Source: an uncultured bacterium
GTDB lineage: Bacteria; Bacillota; Clostridia; Oscillospirales; Ruminococcaceae
Reading direction: 5' to 3'
Length of the DNA stretch: 22,835 nucleotides
NCBI GenBank assembly: GCA_905214265.1
Contig: CAJMLQ010000040.1
Coordinates: 1 to 22,835, forward strand
Shown here: positions 15,522 through 22,643 of the stretch, piece by piece
Layout: each line of letters begins with the position of its first letter
Numbering within the stretch: the stretch's first letter is position 1
Program-made: the position numbers and the translations under genes
The notes under the pieces: model-generated
The model's database searches: none
What the model was told of the DNA's origin: nothing
The model's input: only the letters and a program-made list of their open reading frames with translations

Positions 15522-15550
15522 GATATACCATATCTTCCCGAAAAAGTCAA
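15522..15550 (-). promoter_or_regulatory. Sigma-A-type promoter of the yitT-like gene
   Basis: On the minus strand TTGACT (15545-15550) and TATATC (15522-15527) are separated by 17 bases, about 55 bases before the ATG at 15466. It lies just past the terminator of the carboxyl-transfer operon. Confidence 0.6.
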
Positions 15551-15579
15551 CAGATTTTGCAAGATTTCCTGCAAAATAC

Positions 15580-15621
15580 AAAAAGTCCCCCGGATTCCAT
15601 CGGGAATCTGAGGGACTTTTT
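15580..15621 (-). terminator. Terminator of the carboxyl-transfer operon
   Basis: On the minus strand AAAAAGTCCC at the start pairs with GGGACTTTTT at the end (15580-15621). An inner stem around GATTCC/GGAATC is separated from it by a small bulge. A T-rich tract follows. It lies 9 bases after the stop codon at 15630. Confidence 0.8.
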
Positions 15622-15629
15622 CTGTGAAA

Positions 15630-17027
15630 TCAGACCGGATGCACGCCGTTGGCAAAATCAGCGCGCTGGCCGTCAATACCGTAGCGGGCATTGCGGCGCT
15701 TCTCAAAGAATTTGGTCGCAACCTGACCAAACTGGGCATAACTGAGGACATCCTCCTCCTGCTCCACCCACTCGGCGCACTCCTTGCGAAGAGTTTCCAG
15801 TTCGGGCTTGAGCAGATCGGCGGGACGGCAGGTGATAATCGGCTCGTCCTTGCAGATCTTTTTCTGGAAGTCCGGATCGATGGGTTTCGGGGTCTTGCCG
15901 TATTCGCCGCGTACCAGCCCCTTGAATTCCTTGGTGACCATCTTGTACCGCTCACCGGTAATGACATTGAACACCGCCTGGGTCCCGACGATCTGAGAAG
16001 TCGGAGTGACCAGCGGAGGCATGCCGGCGTCGCGGCGAACCCGCGGGACCTCCTGGAGCACCTCCTCCAGCTGATCGGCCTTTCCGGCCTGTTTGAGCTG
16101 GGACAGGAGATTGGAGAGCATGCCGCCAGGGACCTGATAGATCAGGGCGTTGGCGTTGGTGGCCAGCATGGAAGGATCCAGCAGACCGGAATCGATGTAT
16201 TTCTTCCGCAGCTTCATGAAGTAGTCGCGGATGACCATCAGCTGCTTCAGATCCAGGCCGGTGTCGTACTCGGTACCCTGGAGGGCCGCAACCATGGACT
16301 CGGTGGGAGCATGGGATGTGCCCAGCGCCAGAGGCGACATGGTCGTATCGATCATATCCGCACCTGCCTCGATGCCCTTGAGCAGGCACATGGAAGCCAG
16401 CCCGGAGGTGTAGTGGGTGTGGAGCTGGACCGGGACCTTGACCGCTTCCTTGATAGCCTTGACCAGGGAGTAGGTGCGGTAAGGTGTCAGCAGGGCCGCC
16501 ATGTCCTTAATGCAGATGGAATCCGCGCCGATAGCCTCGATCTCCTTGGCATAATTGACATAGTACTCGTCGGTAAAGGTATCGCCAGTAGTGTAGGAGA
16601 TGGCGATCTGCGCGTGGCCGCCCTCTTTTTTAGCGGCTTTCACAGCTGTTTCCAAGTTGCGGATGTCGTTGAGGGCATCAAAAATCCGGATGATGTCAAT
16701 GCCGTTGGCAATGGATTTCTGGACGAAATACTCGACGACGTCGTCGGCGTAGTGCCGGTAACCCAGCATGTTCTGGCCACGGAACAGCATCTGCAGCTTA
16801 GTGTTGGGCATCTCCTTGCGCAAAACACGTAGCCGCTCCCACGGATCCTCGTTGAGGAAACGCAGGCAGGCGTCAAAGGTGGCGCCGCCCCAGCATTCGG
16901 AGGAGTAGAAACCCGCCTTATCAATTTCCCCGAGAATGGGAAGCATATCGGAAAGCGGCATACGGGTCGCGATCAGGGATTGATGCGCATCCCGCAGCAC
17001 AAGCTCGCTTACTTTGATTTTTGCCAT
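15630..17027 (-). CDS. Oxaloacetate decarboxylase alpha / transcarboxylase 5S-type subunit (without biotin domain)
   Basis: The 465-residue protein has the HMGL-like carboxyltransferase barrel and the conserved PYC/OadA tunnel domain. It shows LVLRDAHQSLIATRM (metal-ligand Asp near 13), GATFDACLRFLNEDPWERL, MLFRGQNMLGYRHYADDVV, the ICIKDMA lysine near 174 and QLHTHYTSG histidines near 203 and 205. Such subunits transfer carboxylate between biotin and pyruvate/oxaloacetate. It ends after about 465 residues with no biotinyl domain; that domain is encoded separately just upstream, as in Propionibacterium transcarboxylase. The ATG at 17027 is favoured over a GTG at 17039, where the Shine-Dalgarno would be only 1-2 bases away; the spacing to the ATG is long, so the start is uncertain. 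Last gene of a three-gene operon. Confidence 0.9.
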   Translation of the reverse strand: MAKIKVSELVLRDAHQSLIATRMPLSDMLPILGEIDKAGFYSSECWGGATFDACLRFLNEDPWERLRVLRKEMPNTKLQMLFRGQNMLGYRHYADDVVEYFVQKSIANGIDIIRIFDALNDIRNLETAVKAAKKEGGHAQIAISYTTGDTFTDEYYVNYAKEIEAIGADSICIKDMAALLTPYRTYSLVKAIKEAVKVPVQLHTHYTSGLASMCLLKGIEAGADMIDTTMSPLALGTSHAPTESMVAALQGTEYDTGLDLKQLMVIRDYFMKLRKKYIDSGLLDPSMLATNANALIYQVPGGMLSNLLSQLKQAGKADQLEEVLQEVPRVRRDAGMPPLVTPTSQIVGTQAVFNVITGERYKMVTKEFKGLVRGEYGKTPKPIDPDFQKKICKDEPIITCRPADLLKPELETLRKECAEWVEQEEDVLSYAQFGQVATKFFEKRRNARYGIDGQRADFANGVHPV

Positions 17028-17101
17028 TTCTTTCTTCACGCCTTTCCGGTTTGCCGCAGAAGCTTCTTTGGCAGAACCATTTCAAAATTAGACAGCGAAA
17101 C

Positions 17102-17497
17102 TCAGCCGATCACAGCCAAAACGTCGCCGGCATTGACGCTGTCGCCTTTTTTGACGCGGATATCCAGGACTTTTCCGGCAACAGGAGCGACGATTTCATT
17201 TTCCATCTTCATCGCTTCCATGATGAGAACCACTTGGGCCTTTTCCACAGAGGAGCCAACGCCGACCTTCACATCCATAATGGTGCCGGGCATGGGGGCC
17301 TTCATCTCCGTTCCGCTGACCGGGCCAGCAGGGGCTGCGGCAGGCGCTGGAGCAGTAGGAACAGGAGCCGGCGCTGGAGCAGGAGCGGCAGCAGGGGCCG
17401 CGGCAGGTGCAGCCGTTACAGCAGGAGCAGCGCCGCCGACTTCTTCAACAGCGACATCGTAAGCTTTTCCGTTAACTGTGATATTGAATCTTCTCAT
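17102..17497 (-). CDS. Biotin carboxyl carrier protein (transcarboxylase 1.3S / OadA C-terminal type)
   Basis: The 131-residue protein has a short N-terminal segment, MRRFNITVNGKAYDVAVEEV, typical of decarboxylase/transcarboxylase carriers. A flexible Ala-Pro linker (about 22-60) follows, then a biotinyl domain from MKAPMPGTIMDVKV to DVLAVIG. EAMKMEN carries the biotin-accepting Lys at 97. It would shuttle carboxylate between the acyl-CoA carboxyltransferase encoded upstream and the OadA/5S-type subunit encoded downstream. AAGGA lies about 10 bases before the ATG. Both gaps within the operon are under 75 bases. The linker makes the DNA highly repetitive and GC-rich, which explains the open frames on the other strand. 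Confidence 0.92.
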   Translation of the reverse strand: MRRFNITVNGKAYDVAVEEVGGAAPAVTAAPAAAPAAAPAPAPAPVPTAPAPAAAPAGPVSGTEMKAPMPGTIMDVKVGVGSSVEKAQVVLIMEAMKMENEIVAPVAGKVLDIRVKKGDSVNAGDVLAVIG

Positions 17498-17545
17498 GAT
17501 AAGTCATTCCTTTCCAAAATACAATGATAACTGAACTGAAGCAGC

Positions 17546-18904
17546 TTAACTGGTATGCTTTTTCGGAAGCCGGGAAACCCGCTTGGAAGCGAGCATCTCC
17601 AGCGCAGAGATCAGGGCGCTGCGGGTGTTGGCGGGATCGATGATTTCCTCTACCATGGAAGCTCCGGCGGCCTCGTAGGGGCTTGCTTCGGTTTCGGCGT
17701 ATTCTTCGGCCAGCTGTTCGCGGAGCTTCGCCGCATCTTCCGCACCTTTCAGCTTGTCATGCCAGAAGAATTCCACCGCAGTCAGGGGTTCCAGCGCGGA
17801 GATCACGGCGCCGGGCCAGGCGATGCGCAGGTCCGCATTGCCGAAGGCGATGGCGGCTGCACCAATAGCGGAACCGACATACACGGTGATTTTCGCGGTG
17901 GTGGCGTCGGCGTAAGCCCGGGCCAGCTTCGCGGAGATTTTCGCGCTCTCCGTCTTGATGCCGCCGCAGGTGCAGAAGCCCTCCACGTTGACAAAGGTCA
18001 CCACCGGCAGGTTGAAGCTGTCACAGAACCGGACAAAATCCGCGATTTTTCCGTTGGATTTCCGCCCAGCGCGGCCGCATGCATAAACCACACCAACGGT
18101 GCTACCGCCGATGGAGGCAAGTGCCGTGCAGGCGGCATCGGCATATCCGGCTTTCAGCTCCACGACGGTATCCGCGTCGCAGATGGCCTTAATGAGATCG
18201 ATGGGGTCCATTGCCGGATCAACCACAACACCGGAAGGGGTGCCTTCGCAGACCGGAGCAACGGACAGATTGTTCAGAGGCAGCATGGAAACCAATTCCC
18301 GGGCCGCGGCAACGGCAGCTGCGGCATCTCCGCAGACGATATCCGCAACGCCCGCTTCCTTGGCGGCGGCGGCACTGGAGTCGCCCTCCGCATCGGCAAA
18401 GTAGAGGGAAGCCTCCTCCGCCATCACAACGACATCGGCCGAGCAGGCCATCATAGCGCTGATGCCGACGCAGCTCCCGGCCACTACTGCGATCTGCGGC
18501 ACAACGCCGGACAGATTGGAGGCGGCCGCAAGGATCTTGCCGTAGGAAGCCAGAATCTCCGGCCCTTCGCTGAGCTTGGCCCCATTGGAATCGTAGATCG
18601 CGACCAGCGGCGCACCGTTCTTCACCGCCAGATCGTAGACCTTGGCGATTTTCTCCGCATGGGCGCGGGAAACAGCGCCGCCCAGGGTGGTGATGTCTTG
18701 GGAAAAGGCGTAGACCACATCCCCTTCGATGCTGCCGTAGCCAGTAATAACGCCCACTCCGTCCTCACCGCAGGCCGCGAACGCATCCAGCTCCACGAAG
18801 GTGCCGCCGTCAAACAGCGCAGTTATCCGATCCCTTGCAGGGGAGGATTTCTGGAAAGCGGCTTTTTTCAGCTCAAGCTTTTCCAGCTTGGTTTGGTAAC
18901 TCAT
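17546..18904 (-). CDS. Divergent acyl-CoA carboxyltransferase (transcarboxylase 12S / MmdA-like)
   Basis: The 452-residue protein is a tandem crotonase-fold carboxyltransferase related to PccB, MmdA and 12S. It shows SPARDRITALFDGGTFVELD, VVYAFSQDITTLGGAVSRAH, an N-terminal-half end ARELVSMLPLNNLS, and in the second half DFVRFCDSFNLPVVTFVNVE. The C-terminal VEEIIDPANTRSALISALEM is also a family feature. It is about 55-60 residues shorter than typical members. Positions usually reading GPCAGGAVYSPA and RKAYGGAY are replaced by GSCVGISAMMACSA and GSAIGAAAIAF, so the CoA/biotin pocket has changed. It heads an operon with a biotin carrier and an OadA-like subunit. Methylmalonyl-CoA or another acyl-CoA could be the partner; the substrate is not determined. 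GGGGG lies 7 bases before the ATG. Confidence 0.85.
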   Translation of the reverse strand: MSYQTKLEKLELKKAAFQKSSPARDRITALFDGGTFVELDAFAACGEDGVGVITGYGSIEGDVVYAFSQDITTLGGAVSRAHAEKIAKVYDLAVKNGAPLVAIYDSNGAKLSEGPEILASYGKILAAASNLSGVVPQIAVVAGSCVGISAMMACSADVVVMAEEASLYFADAEGDSSAAAAKEAGVADIVCGDAAAAVAAARELVSMLPLNNLSVAPVCEGTPSGVVVDPAMDPIDLIKAICDADTVVELKAGYADAACTALASIGGSTVGVVYACGRAGRKSNGKIADFVRFCDSFNLPVVTFVNVEGFCTCGGIKTESAKISAKLARAYADATTAKITVYVGSAIGAAAIAFGNADLRIAWPGAVISALEPLTAVEFFWHDKLKGAEDAAKLREQLAEEYAETEASPYEAAGASMVEEIIDPANTRSALISALEMLASKRVSRLPKKHTS

Positions 18905-18937
18905 TGTACAGCCCCCATTCTATGTAATTGGTGCAAA

Positions 18938-19011
18938 CCGTTCAAAACGGATGAATTTGGAAGGATCTAGCAAAAAACTGTCCGGTTTTTGCCAAGTTCC
19001 TCAAATTCACC
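18938..19011 (-). promoter_or_regulatory. Structured leader RNA of the carboxyl-transfer operon
   Basis: The roughly 107-base leader can fold into a stacked structure. Outer stem: TGAATTTG (18952-18959) with CAAATTCA (19002-19009), extended by AGGA/TCCT (18962-18965 with 18998-19001) and GG/CC (18949-18950 with 19010-19011). Inner stem: GCAAAAA/TTTTTGC (18970-18976 with 18986-18992). A third hairpin, CCGTT/AACGG (18938-18942 with 18946-18950), shares two bases with the outer stem, so the two compete. No known riboswitch class was recognised. No terminator T-run follows, so control, if any, would be translational or through mRNA stability. Confidence 0.5.
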
Positions 19012-19017
19012 CATTAT

Positions 19018-19046
19018 ATTATACTACACCGAATTTCAAATAACAA
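19018..19046 (-). promoter_or_regulatory. Sigma-A-type promoter of the carboxyl-transfer operon
   Basis: On the minus strand TTGTTA (19041-19046) and TATAAT (19018-19023) are separated by 17 bases. A second overlapping TATAAT lies at 19013-19018. The -35 box begins 7 bases after the stop codon of the preceding gene. Confidence 0.7.
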
Positions 19047-19053
19047 GAATATC

Positions 19054-19419
19054 TCATGACATTTTACATTTCCTACAGTTCCGAAGGAAGGTACTTAGTG
19101 AATTTACGCAATTTTCTTCGTCCAGTGGCACCTTCAGAGCCTCCAAAATCCCTCGGTCCACCTCCGGCGCAAAGGCCGCCCGGTCCAGCCCGATGTTGAC
19201 CGCCGCGTCGAAGACCGCTCGCATAAGCCCGTCGAAGAGATCCGCATCCCCGCCGGATTCCACTTCTTCGATACAGATCGCATCCTCCAGCTTGCGGTAA
19301 CAGATCCAGCCGATCAGTTCCTTACCCGACAAAGCGATATAATAGAGCTTTCCTTTCGAAAGACCATCCTCAAATTGGGAGAACCGGTCCTCCGAAGTAT
19401 ACGGTTTGATATAAAGCAT
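19054..19419 (-). CDS. Uncharacterised 121-residue protein, possibly a GNAT-like fold
   Basis: I do not recognise a named family. The protein starts MLYIKPYTSEDRFSQFEDGL, continues with beta-strand-like KLYYIALSGKELIGWICYRK and LEDAICIEEVESGGDADL, then a helix, LFDGLMRAVFDAAVNIGLDR. The strand-turn-strand followed by a helix resembles the N-terminal half of GNAT acetyltransferases, but no acetyl-CoA-binding Q/RxxGxG/A motif is present. The C-terminal tail NCVNSLSTFLRNCRKCKMS has three cysteines. The gene begins 9 bases after the rluB stop, with a GAGG ribosome binding site overlapping the rluB end, so it is translated from the same message. It lacks a signal peptide or membrane segment. Confidence 0.7.
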   Translation of the reverse strand: MLYIKPYTSEDRFSQFEDGLSKGKLYYIALSGKELIGWICYRKLEDAICIEEVESGGDADLFDGLMRAVFDAAVNIGLDRAAFAPEVDRGILEALKVPLDEENCVNSLSTFLRNCRKCKMS

Positions 19420-19428
19420 CCTCTATCC

Positions 19429-20193
19429 TCACTTTCTGCCCTGGCGTTCCGGCGAAGCGGCGCGTTTTCCACGTTCGGCCAGTCGGCGAAGCATGTCCAC
19501 CTCATCAGGAGTCAGTTCCCGATGGGTTCCGGGCTTTAGCATCCCCAGCTTGACCGGTCCCACGGCCAGCCGTTTCAGCCGTGCTACCTCCAGGCCAACT
19601 GACTCGCACATCCGCCGGATCTCCCGGTTGCGCCCTTCGGTGATAGTGATGAGCATGACGCTCCGCCCCGGCTCCTCGGTGACGATCTTCACCTCGGCAG
19701 GGTTTGTCCGCTCCCCGTCCAGGACGACACCCTCGCTGAGCTGGACCAGCTGCTCCGGCGTCACTTCACTGTGAACGGTGACCCGATAGGTCTTGGGCAC
19801 CTGCCGGGAAGGGTGGGTCATGTCGTTGGCGAAATCCCCGTCATTGGTAAAGAGCAACAGCCCCTCGGAATTCAGGTCCAGTCGCCCAACCGGGAAGACC
19901 CGCTGCGGAATATCCGCCACCAGCTCAGAGACGCATCTGCGCCCCCGGTCGTCGGACATGGCCGTCAGATATCCCCGAGGCTTATAAAGCATATAGTAAA
20001 CCGCCGTTTCCCGCTGGCGGACATCCAGCTTTTCCCCATCCACCTGGATGCGGTCCCGGGCCGGGTCCACCTTCTGACCGATCTCCGCGATATGCCCGTT
20101 GACCTTGACCCGCTTTTCCGCGATGAGTTCCTCTGCTTTGCGGCGGGAGCACAGTCCGCTTTCCGCAAGCACCTTCTGCAAACGAATTTCCAT
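19429..20193 (-). CDS. rluB: Ribosomal large-subunit pseudouridine synthase B (RsuA/RluB family)
   Basis: The 254-residue enzyme has an N-terminal S4 RNA-binding domain (MEIRLQKVLAESGLCSRRKA and the following ~40 residues). The RsuA-type catalytic domain follows, with LYKPRGYLTAMSDDRGR and the catalytic Asp near 106 in PVGRLDLNSEGLLLFTNDGD. Later come the VTEEPGRSVMLITITEGRNREI and RRMCESVGLEV motifs. It would convert a uridine in helix 93 of 23S rRNA to pseudouridine. AAGGG lies 7 bases before the ATG. It follows the carboxypeptidase gene by 54 bases in the conserved scpB-ytfI-ytfJ-dacF-type cluster of Clostridia. The C-terminus is a short basic tail. Confidence 0.93.
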   Translation of the reverse strand: MEIRLQKVLAESGLCSRRKAEELIAEKRVKVNGHIAEIGQKVDPARDRIQVDGEKLDVRQRETAVYYMLYKPRGYLTAMSDDRGRRCVSELVADIPQRVFPVGRLDLNSEGLLLFTNDGDFANDMTHPSRQVPKTYRVTVHSEVTPEQLVQLSEGVVLDGERTNPAEVKIVTEEPGRSVMLITITEGRNREIRRMCESVGLEVARLKRLAVGPVKLGMLKPGTHRELTPDEVDMLRRLAERGKRAASPERQGRK

Positions 20194-20247
20194 GAAACAT
20201 CCCTTCCGGCGCGCGTCGATGCGGGCGCCTATCCACTTTGACTTCTT

Positions 20248-21405
20248 CTATGTATCAAAAATCCCGGTAAACCACCGGCAGATTTTTTTCCAGATATTTT
20301 CCCAGAGCCCCGGCTCCTCCGGAGGCTCCAGAGCCTCCACCGACTGCTGGGCGGTCAGCGGCGCCGTAAAGTATTCCTCTCCGTCCAGAAAATAGCGGAC
20401 TTCCCCTACTTTCTGGCCCAGCTGCACCGGCGCGTACAAAAAAGGCTGGACCTCTACAGTCTTCGAGATCCGCGGCAGCTCTTCGGCTAAGGCACAGACC
20501 TCCAGCGAGGATCCGGTGGAGACGATGACGGTTTCCGTGCTGCCTCCGGTCACCGGCACGGCGAGCTGCTCCACCTGCTCCGGCACCGGCAGCACCCGCT
20601 CAAACCCCCAGTCCAGCAGCCTAGTATGGTCCTGCCAGTCGTTGGGGTCGGAAAGGGTGACGCAGATCAGCGTGATCCCCTCCCGTTCCGCGGCGGAGAC
20701 CAGGCAGCGCCCGGACTTTTTGGTGAAGCCGGTCTTCAGCCCAATGCAGCCTGGATACTCTTTCAGGAGCCGGTTGTGGTTGGAAAGCCAGCGGTCGGCG
20801 GGAGGATTGCCATAGGAAAGTTTCATGCTGCTCTGGGAGCAGATAGCGCGAAAGCCCTCGTTCTGCAGCGCCGCCCGGGCCAGCAGAGCCATATCCTTGG
20901 CCGTCGAATAATGGCTCTGCCCGTCCAGTCCAGAGGGCGTTTCAAAGTTGGTGTCCTTCATGCCCAGCTGGGCGGCGCGTCGGTTCATCATGATGACAAA
21001 ATCCGCCTGTGTCCCAGCAATCCGGACGGCGGCCGCGTTGGCGGCGTCGTTGCCGGAGGCCAGCAGCATCCCGGCCGCCAGGGTCCGCAGAGTCGCCTGC
21101 GAACCTTCTGTAAGGCCCATGGAGGTTCCCTCCACTTTGATGGCCTGGGGATTCACCGTAAAAAGTTCGTCCAATCCCGGCTGTTCCAGAGTCAGGAGCG
21201 CGGTCATGATTTTCGTGGTGCTTGCCATGGAGAGGCGCTCCTCGCCCCCTTGACTCCAAACGACCCTCCCGGTACCCGCTTCCATCAGCACAGCACCCTT
21301 CGCCGAAACCTGCGGCTCTCCCTCTGCCCGCACCGGCTGGCCTGGAAAAACCAGCGCCAGCGTGCAGCAAAGGGAAAGGAGCCGGCCCAAAAAACGTTTC
21401 TTCAT
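20248..21405 (-). CDS. dacF: D-alanyl-D-alanine carboxypeptidase (DacF/PBP5 type)
   Basis: The 385-residue product has a signal peptide (RFLGRLLSLCCTLALVF, cleavage probably after VRA near 27). All three penicillin-binding motifs are present: STTK (62-65), SGN (117-119) and KTG (224-226). After these a PBP5-type C-terminal beta domain (about 275-370) is present, and the protein ends with a possible amphipathic anchor, ENIWKKICRWFTGIF. It trims the terminal D-Ala of peptidoglycan stem peptides. In spore formers the DacF branch controls cortex cross-linking; the adjacent gerW gene agrees with that, but a vegetative role cannot be excluded. AGGTGG lies 7 bases before the ATG. Confidence 0.93.
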   Translation of the reverse strand: MKKRFLGRLLSLCCTLALVFPGQPVRAEGEPQVSAKGAVLMEAGTGRVVWSQGGEERLSMASTTKIMTALLTLEQPGLDELFTVNPQAIKVEGTSMGLTEGSQATLRTLAAGMLLASGNDAANAAAVRIAGTQADFVIMMNRRAAQLGMKDTNFETPSGLDGQSHYSTAKDMALLARAALQNEGFRAICSQSSMKLSYGNPPADRWLSNHNRLLKEYPGCIGLKTGFTKKSGRCLVSAAEREGITLICVTLSDPNDWQDHTRLLDWGFERVLPVPEQVEQLAVPVTGGSTETVIVSTGSSLEVCALAEELPRISKTVEVQPFLYAPVQLGQKVGEVRYFLDGEEYFTAPLTAQQSVEALEPPEEPGLWENIWKKICRWFTGIFDT

Positions 21406-21485
21406 GCCAAAACCACCTGCATGTTTTGATTGCGGAAATCTCCGCGATACAAAAACCTATGCAGGCGGCTTGGGAATCATGCGGG

Positions 21486-21893
21486 TTATTCCGCTTTTTC
21501 CGTTTTCGCGTCCTTTGATTTGGCATCTTTCGCCTTGGCGATGGCGTCGGAAACCTTGTCGATGATATCCGGCACCGAGTTAACGACCTTATCGGCGGTG
21601 TTGGAAGCCGTGGCGATCTGCAGCAGCTTCACGTCCCCATCCTTCACCACCAGGAACGCCAGTGGCTGAAGGGTGATTCCGGCGCCGCCGCCGCCGCCGA
21701 AAGTCTGCTTCGGCTGGCTGGTGGGAAGGTCCGTCCCACCCGTAGCAAAGCCAAAGGATACCTTGGAAACCGGGATAATCGTCGTGCCGTCTGGGGTGAC
21801 GACCGGATCGCCGATAATGGTGTTGACATCCACCATCTCTTTAATTTTCTGCATGGTAACGCCCATGAGACCTTCAATGGGATGTTCCGACAT
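21486..21893 (-). CDS. gerW: GerW family sporulation protein (YtfJ)
   Basis: The 135-residue protein matches GerW/YtfJ: it opens HPIEGLMGVTMQKIKEMVDV, continues with GDPVVTPDGTTIIPVSKVSF, then the characteristic glycine-rich KQTFGGGGGAGITLQPLAFL and VVKDGDVKLL. In Bacillus subtilis this protein is needed for normal germination of spores. The C-terminal tail is a lysine/alanine/aspartate repeat (AKAKDAKSKDAKTEKAE) of low complexity. AGGAG lies 9 bases before the ATG. Its position between the DUF2953 gene and dacF is the standard order in spore-forming Clostridia and is good evidence that the organism sporulates. Confidence 0.95.
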   Translation of the reverse strand: MSEHPIEGLMGVTMQKIKEMVDVNTIIGDPVVTPDGTTIIPVSKVSFGFATGGTDLPTSQPKQTFGGGGGAGITLQPLAFLVVKDGDVKLLQIATASNTADKVVNSVPDIIDKVSDAIAKAKDAKSKDAKTEKAE

Positions 21894-21920
21894 AATTCAT
21901 TTCTCCTATTCGTAACAGAT

Positions 21921-22622
21921 TTATTGGACCGGCGGCCGGTGGCCGCCGACTGACTGCCTGCCTGACGGGTTGGAAGATCTTTTGACCGTCCTTCTGTAAG
22001 TATGCGCCAAAAAGCGCACGCCCATGCGCAGCACTGCCCAAAGTAGGACCCCCAGCCGGATCTTCAGCTTGAAATTGATTATCTGCCGGGTCTCTCCCCC
22101 GCAGAAATCACAGAAAATATCCACCCGTTTCGCCCGCACCCGCATCATGCTTTTCAGCGCGGCAAGACTTCCGTGGACGACGGCACAGAGCTTGCCGTAG
22201 GTCAGCGCGGTTTCCGCCGCGTCTTCCCCGCCCACTACGATGTTTACCTCTAAATTCGTCAGCCGGAAGTGCTTCAGCAGAAACGGCAGCGGTCTGGAGA
22301 CAGACCGGATCAGATCCCAGACGATTTGAACGGTTTCCTTCACATTTCCTTTTTCCGGCTTTTTCTCTGGCTGGGCAACTCGCTTTTTTTTGGCCGGAGA
22401 GCCGGACCGCTTCGCCGCCTTTCCCTTTTTCCGAAATTCCTTTTCCGCCTTTCGGGCCTCCCGGGTCTTTTTCTCCTCGTCTGTGACCAGCAGGCCGTAT
22501 TTCCACCGCCCGACTCCCACGGAAACCAAAAATTCGTCGGAATAGTGGACCGTAAACACCAGGCTCAGGGATAGGACTCCCACAAAAAGGCCGGCGATGC
22601 ACCCAAAGATGATCCACCCCAT
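21921..22622 (-). CDS. DUF2953 domain-containing protein (YtfI-like)
   Basis: The 233-residue protein starts with one membrane helix (MGWIIFGCIAGLFVGVLSLS). A short outer or inner beta segment and a highly charged, lysine-rich region (about 50-95) follow. The DUF2953 core comes next, with LRLTNLEV-like HFRLTNLEVNIVVGGEDAAE and TALTYGKLCAVVHGSLAALK. Near the C-terminus INFKLKIRLGVLLWAVLRMG forms a second hydrophobic segment. In B. subtilis the homologue ytfI precedes ytfJ, and the same order is seen here with a 27-base gap. No biochemical function is established. GGGGGAG lies 5 bases before the ATG. Confidence 0.88.
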   Translation of the reverse strand: MGWIIFGCIAGLFVGVLSLSLVFTVHYSDEFLVSVGVGRWKYGLLVTDEEKKTREARKAEKEFRKKGKAAKRSGSPAKKKRVAQPEKKPEKGNVKETVQIVWDLIRSVSRPLPFLLKHFRLTNLEVNIVVGGEDAAETALTYGKLCAVVHGSLAALKSMMRVRAKRVDIFCDFCGGETRQIINFKLKIRLGVLLWAVLRMGVRFLAHTYRRTVKRSSNPSGRQSVGGHRPPVQ

Positions 22623-22643
22623 CCGCGCTCCCCCTTTTTCGGA

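Noticed and set aside
15467..15967. 167-codon N-terminal extension of the YitT-like frame
   Set aside because: It runs antisense through the terminator and the OadA-type gene. YitT homology, the ribosome binding site and the promoter all point to the ATG at 15466.
17300..17440. Repetitive GC-rich tract that looks like a tandem repeat array
   Set aside because: It is the Ala-Pro linker of the biotin carrier protein; the repetition is in codons and serves a flexible arm.
17555..18970. 471-residue open frame on the plus strand
   Set aside because: It is antisense to the carboxyltransferase gene over its whole length, and has low-complexity Gly/His/Arg composition and no family features. GC-rich codon bias produces such shadows.
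18967..19014. Sixteen-codon leader frame reading MGEFEELGKNRTVFC
   Set aside because: Its ATG would lie at or before the predicted transcription start, with no ribosome binding site, so translation is unlikely. The sequence is better explained as part of the leader fold.
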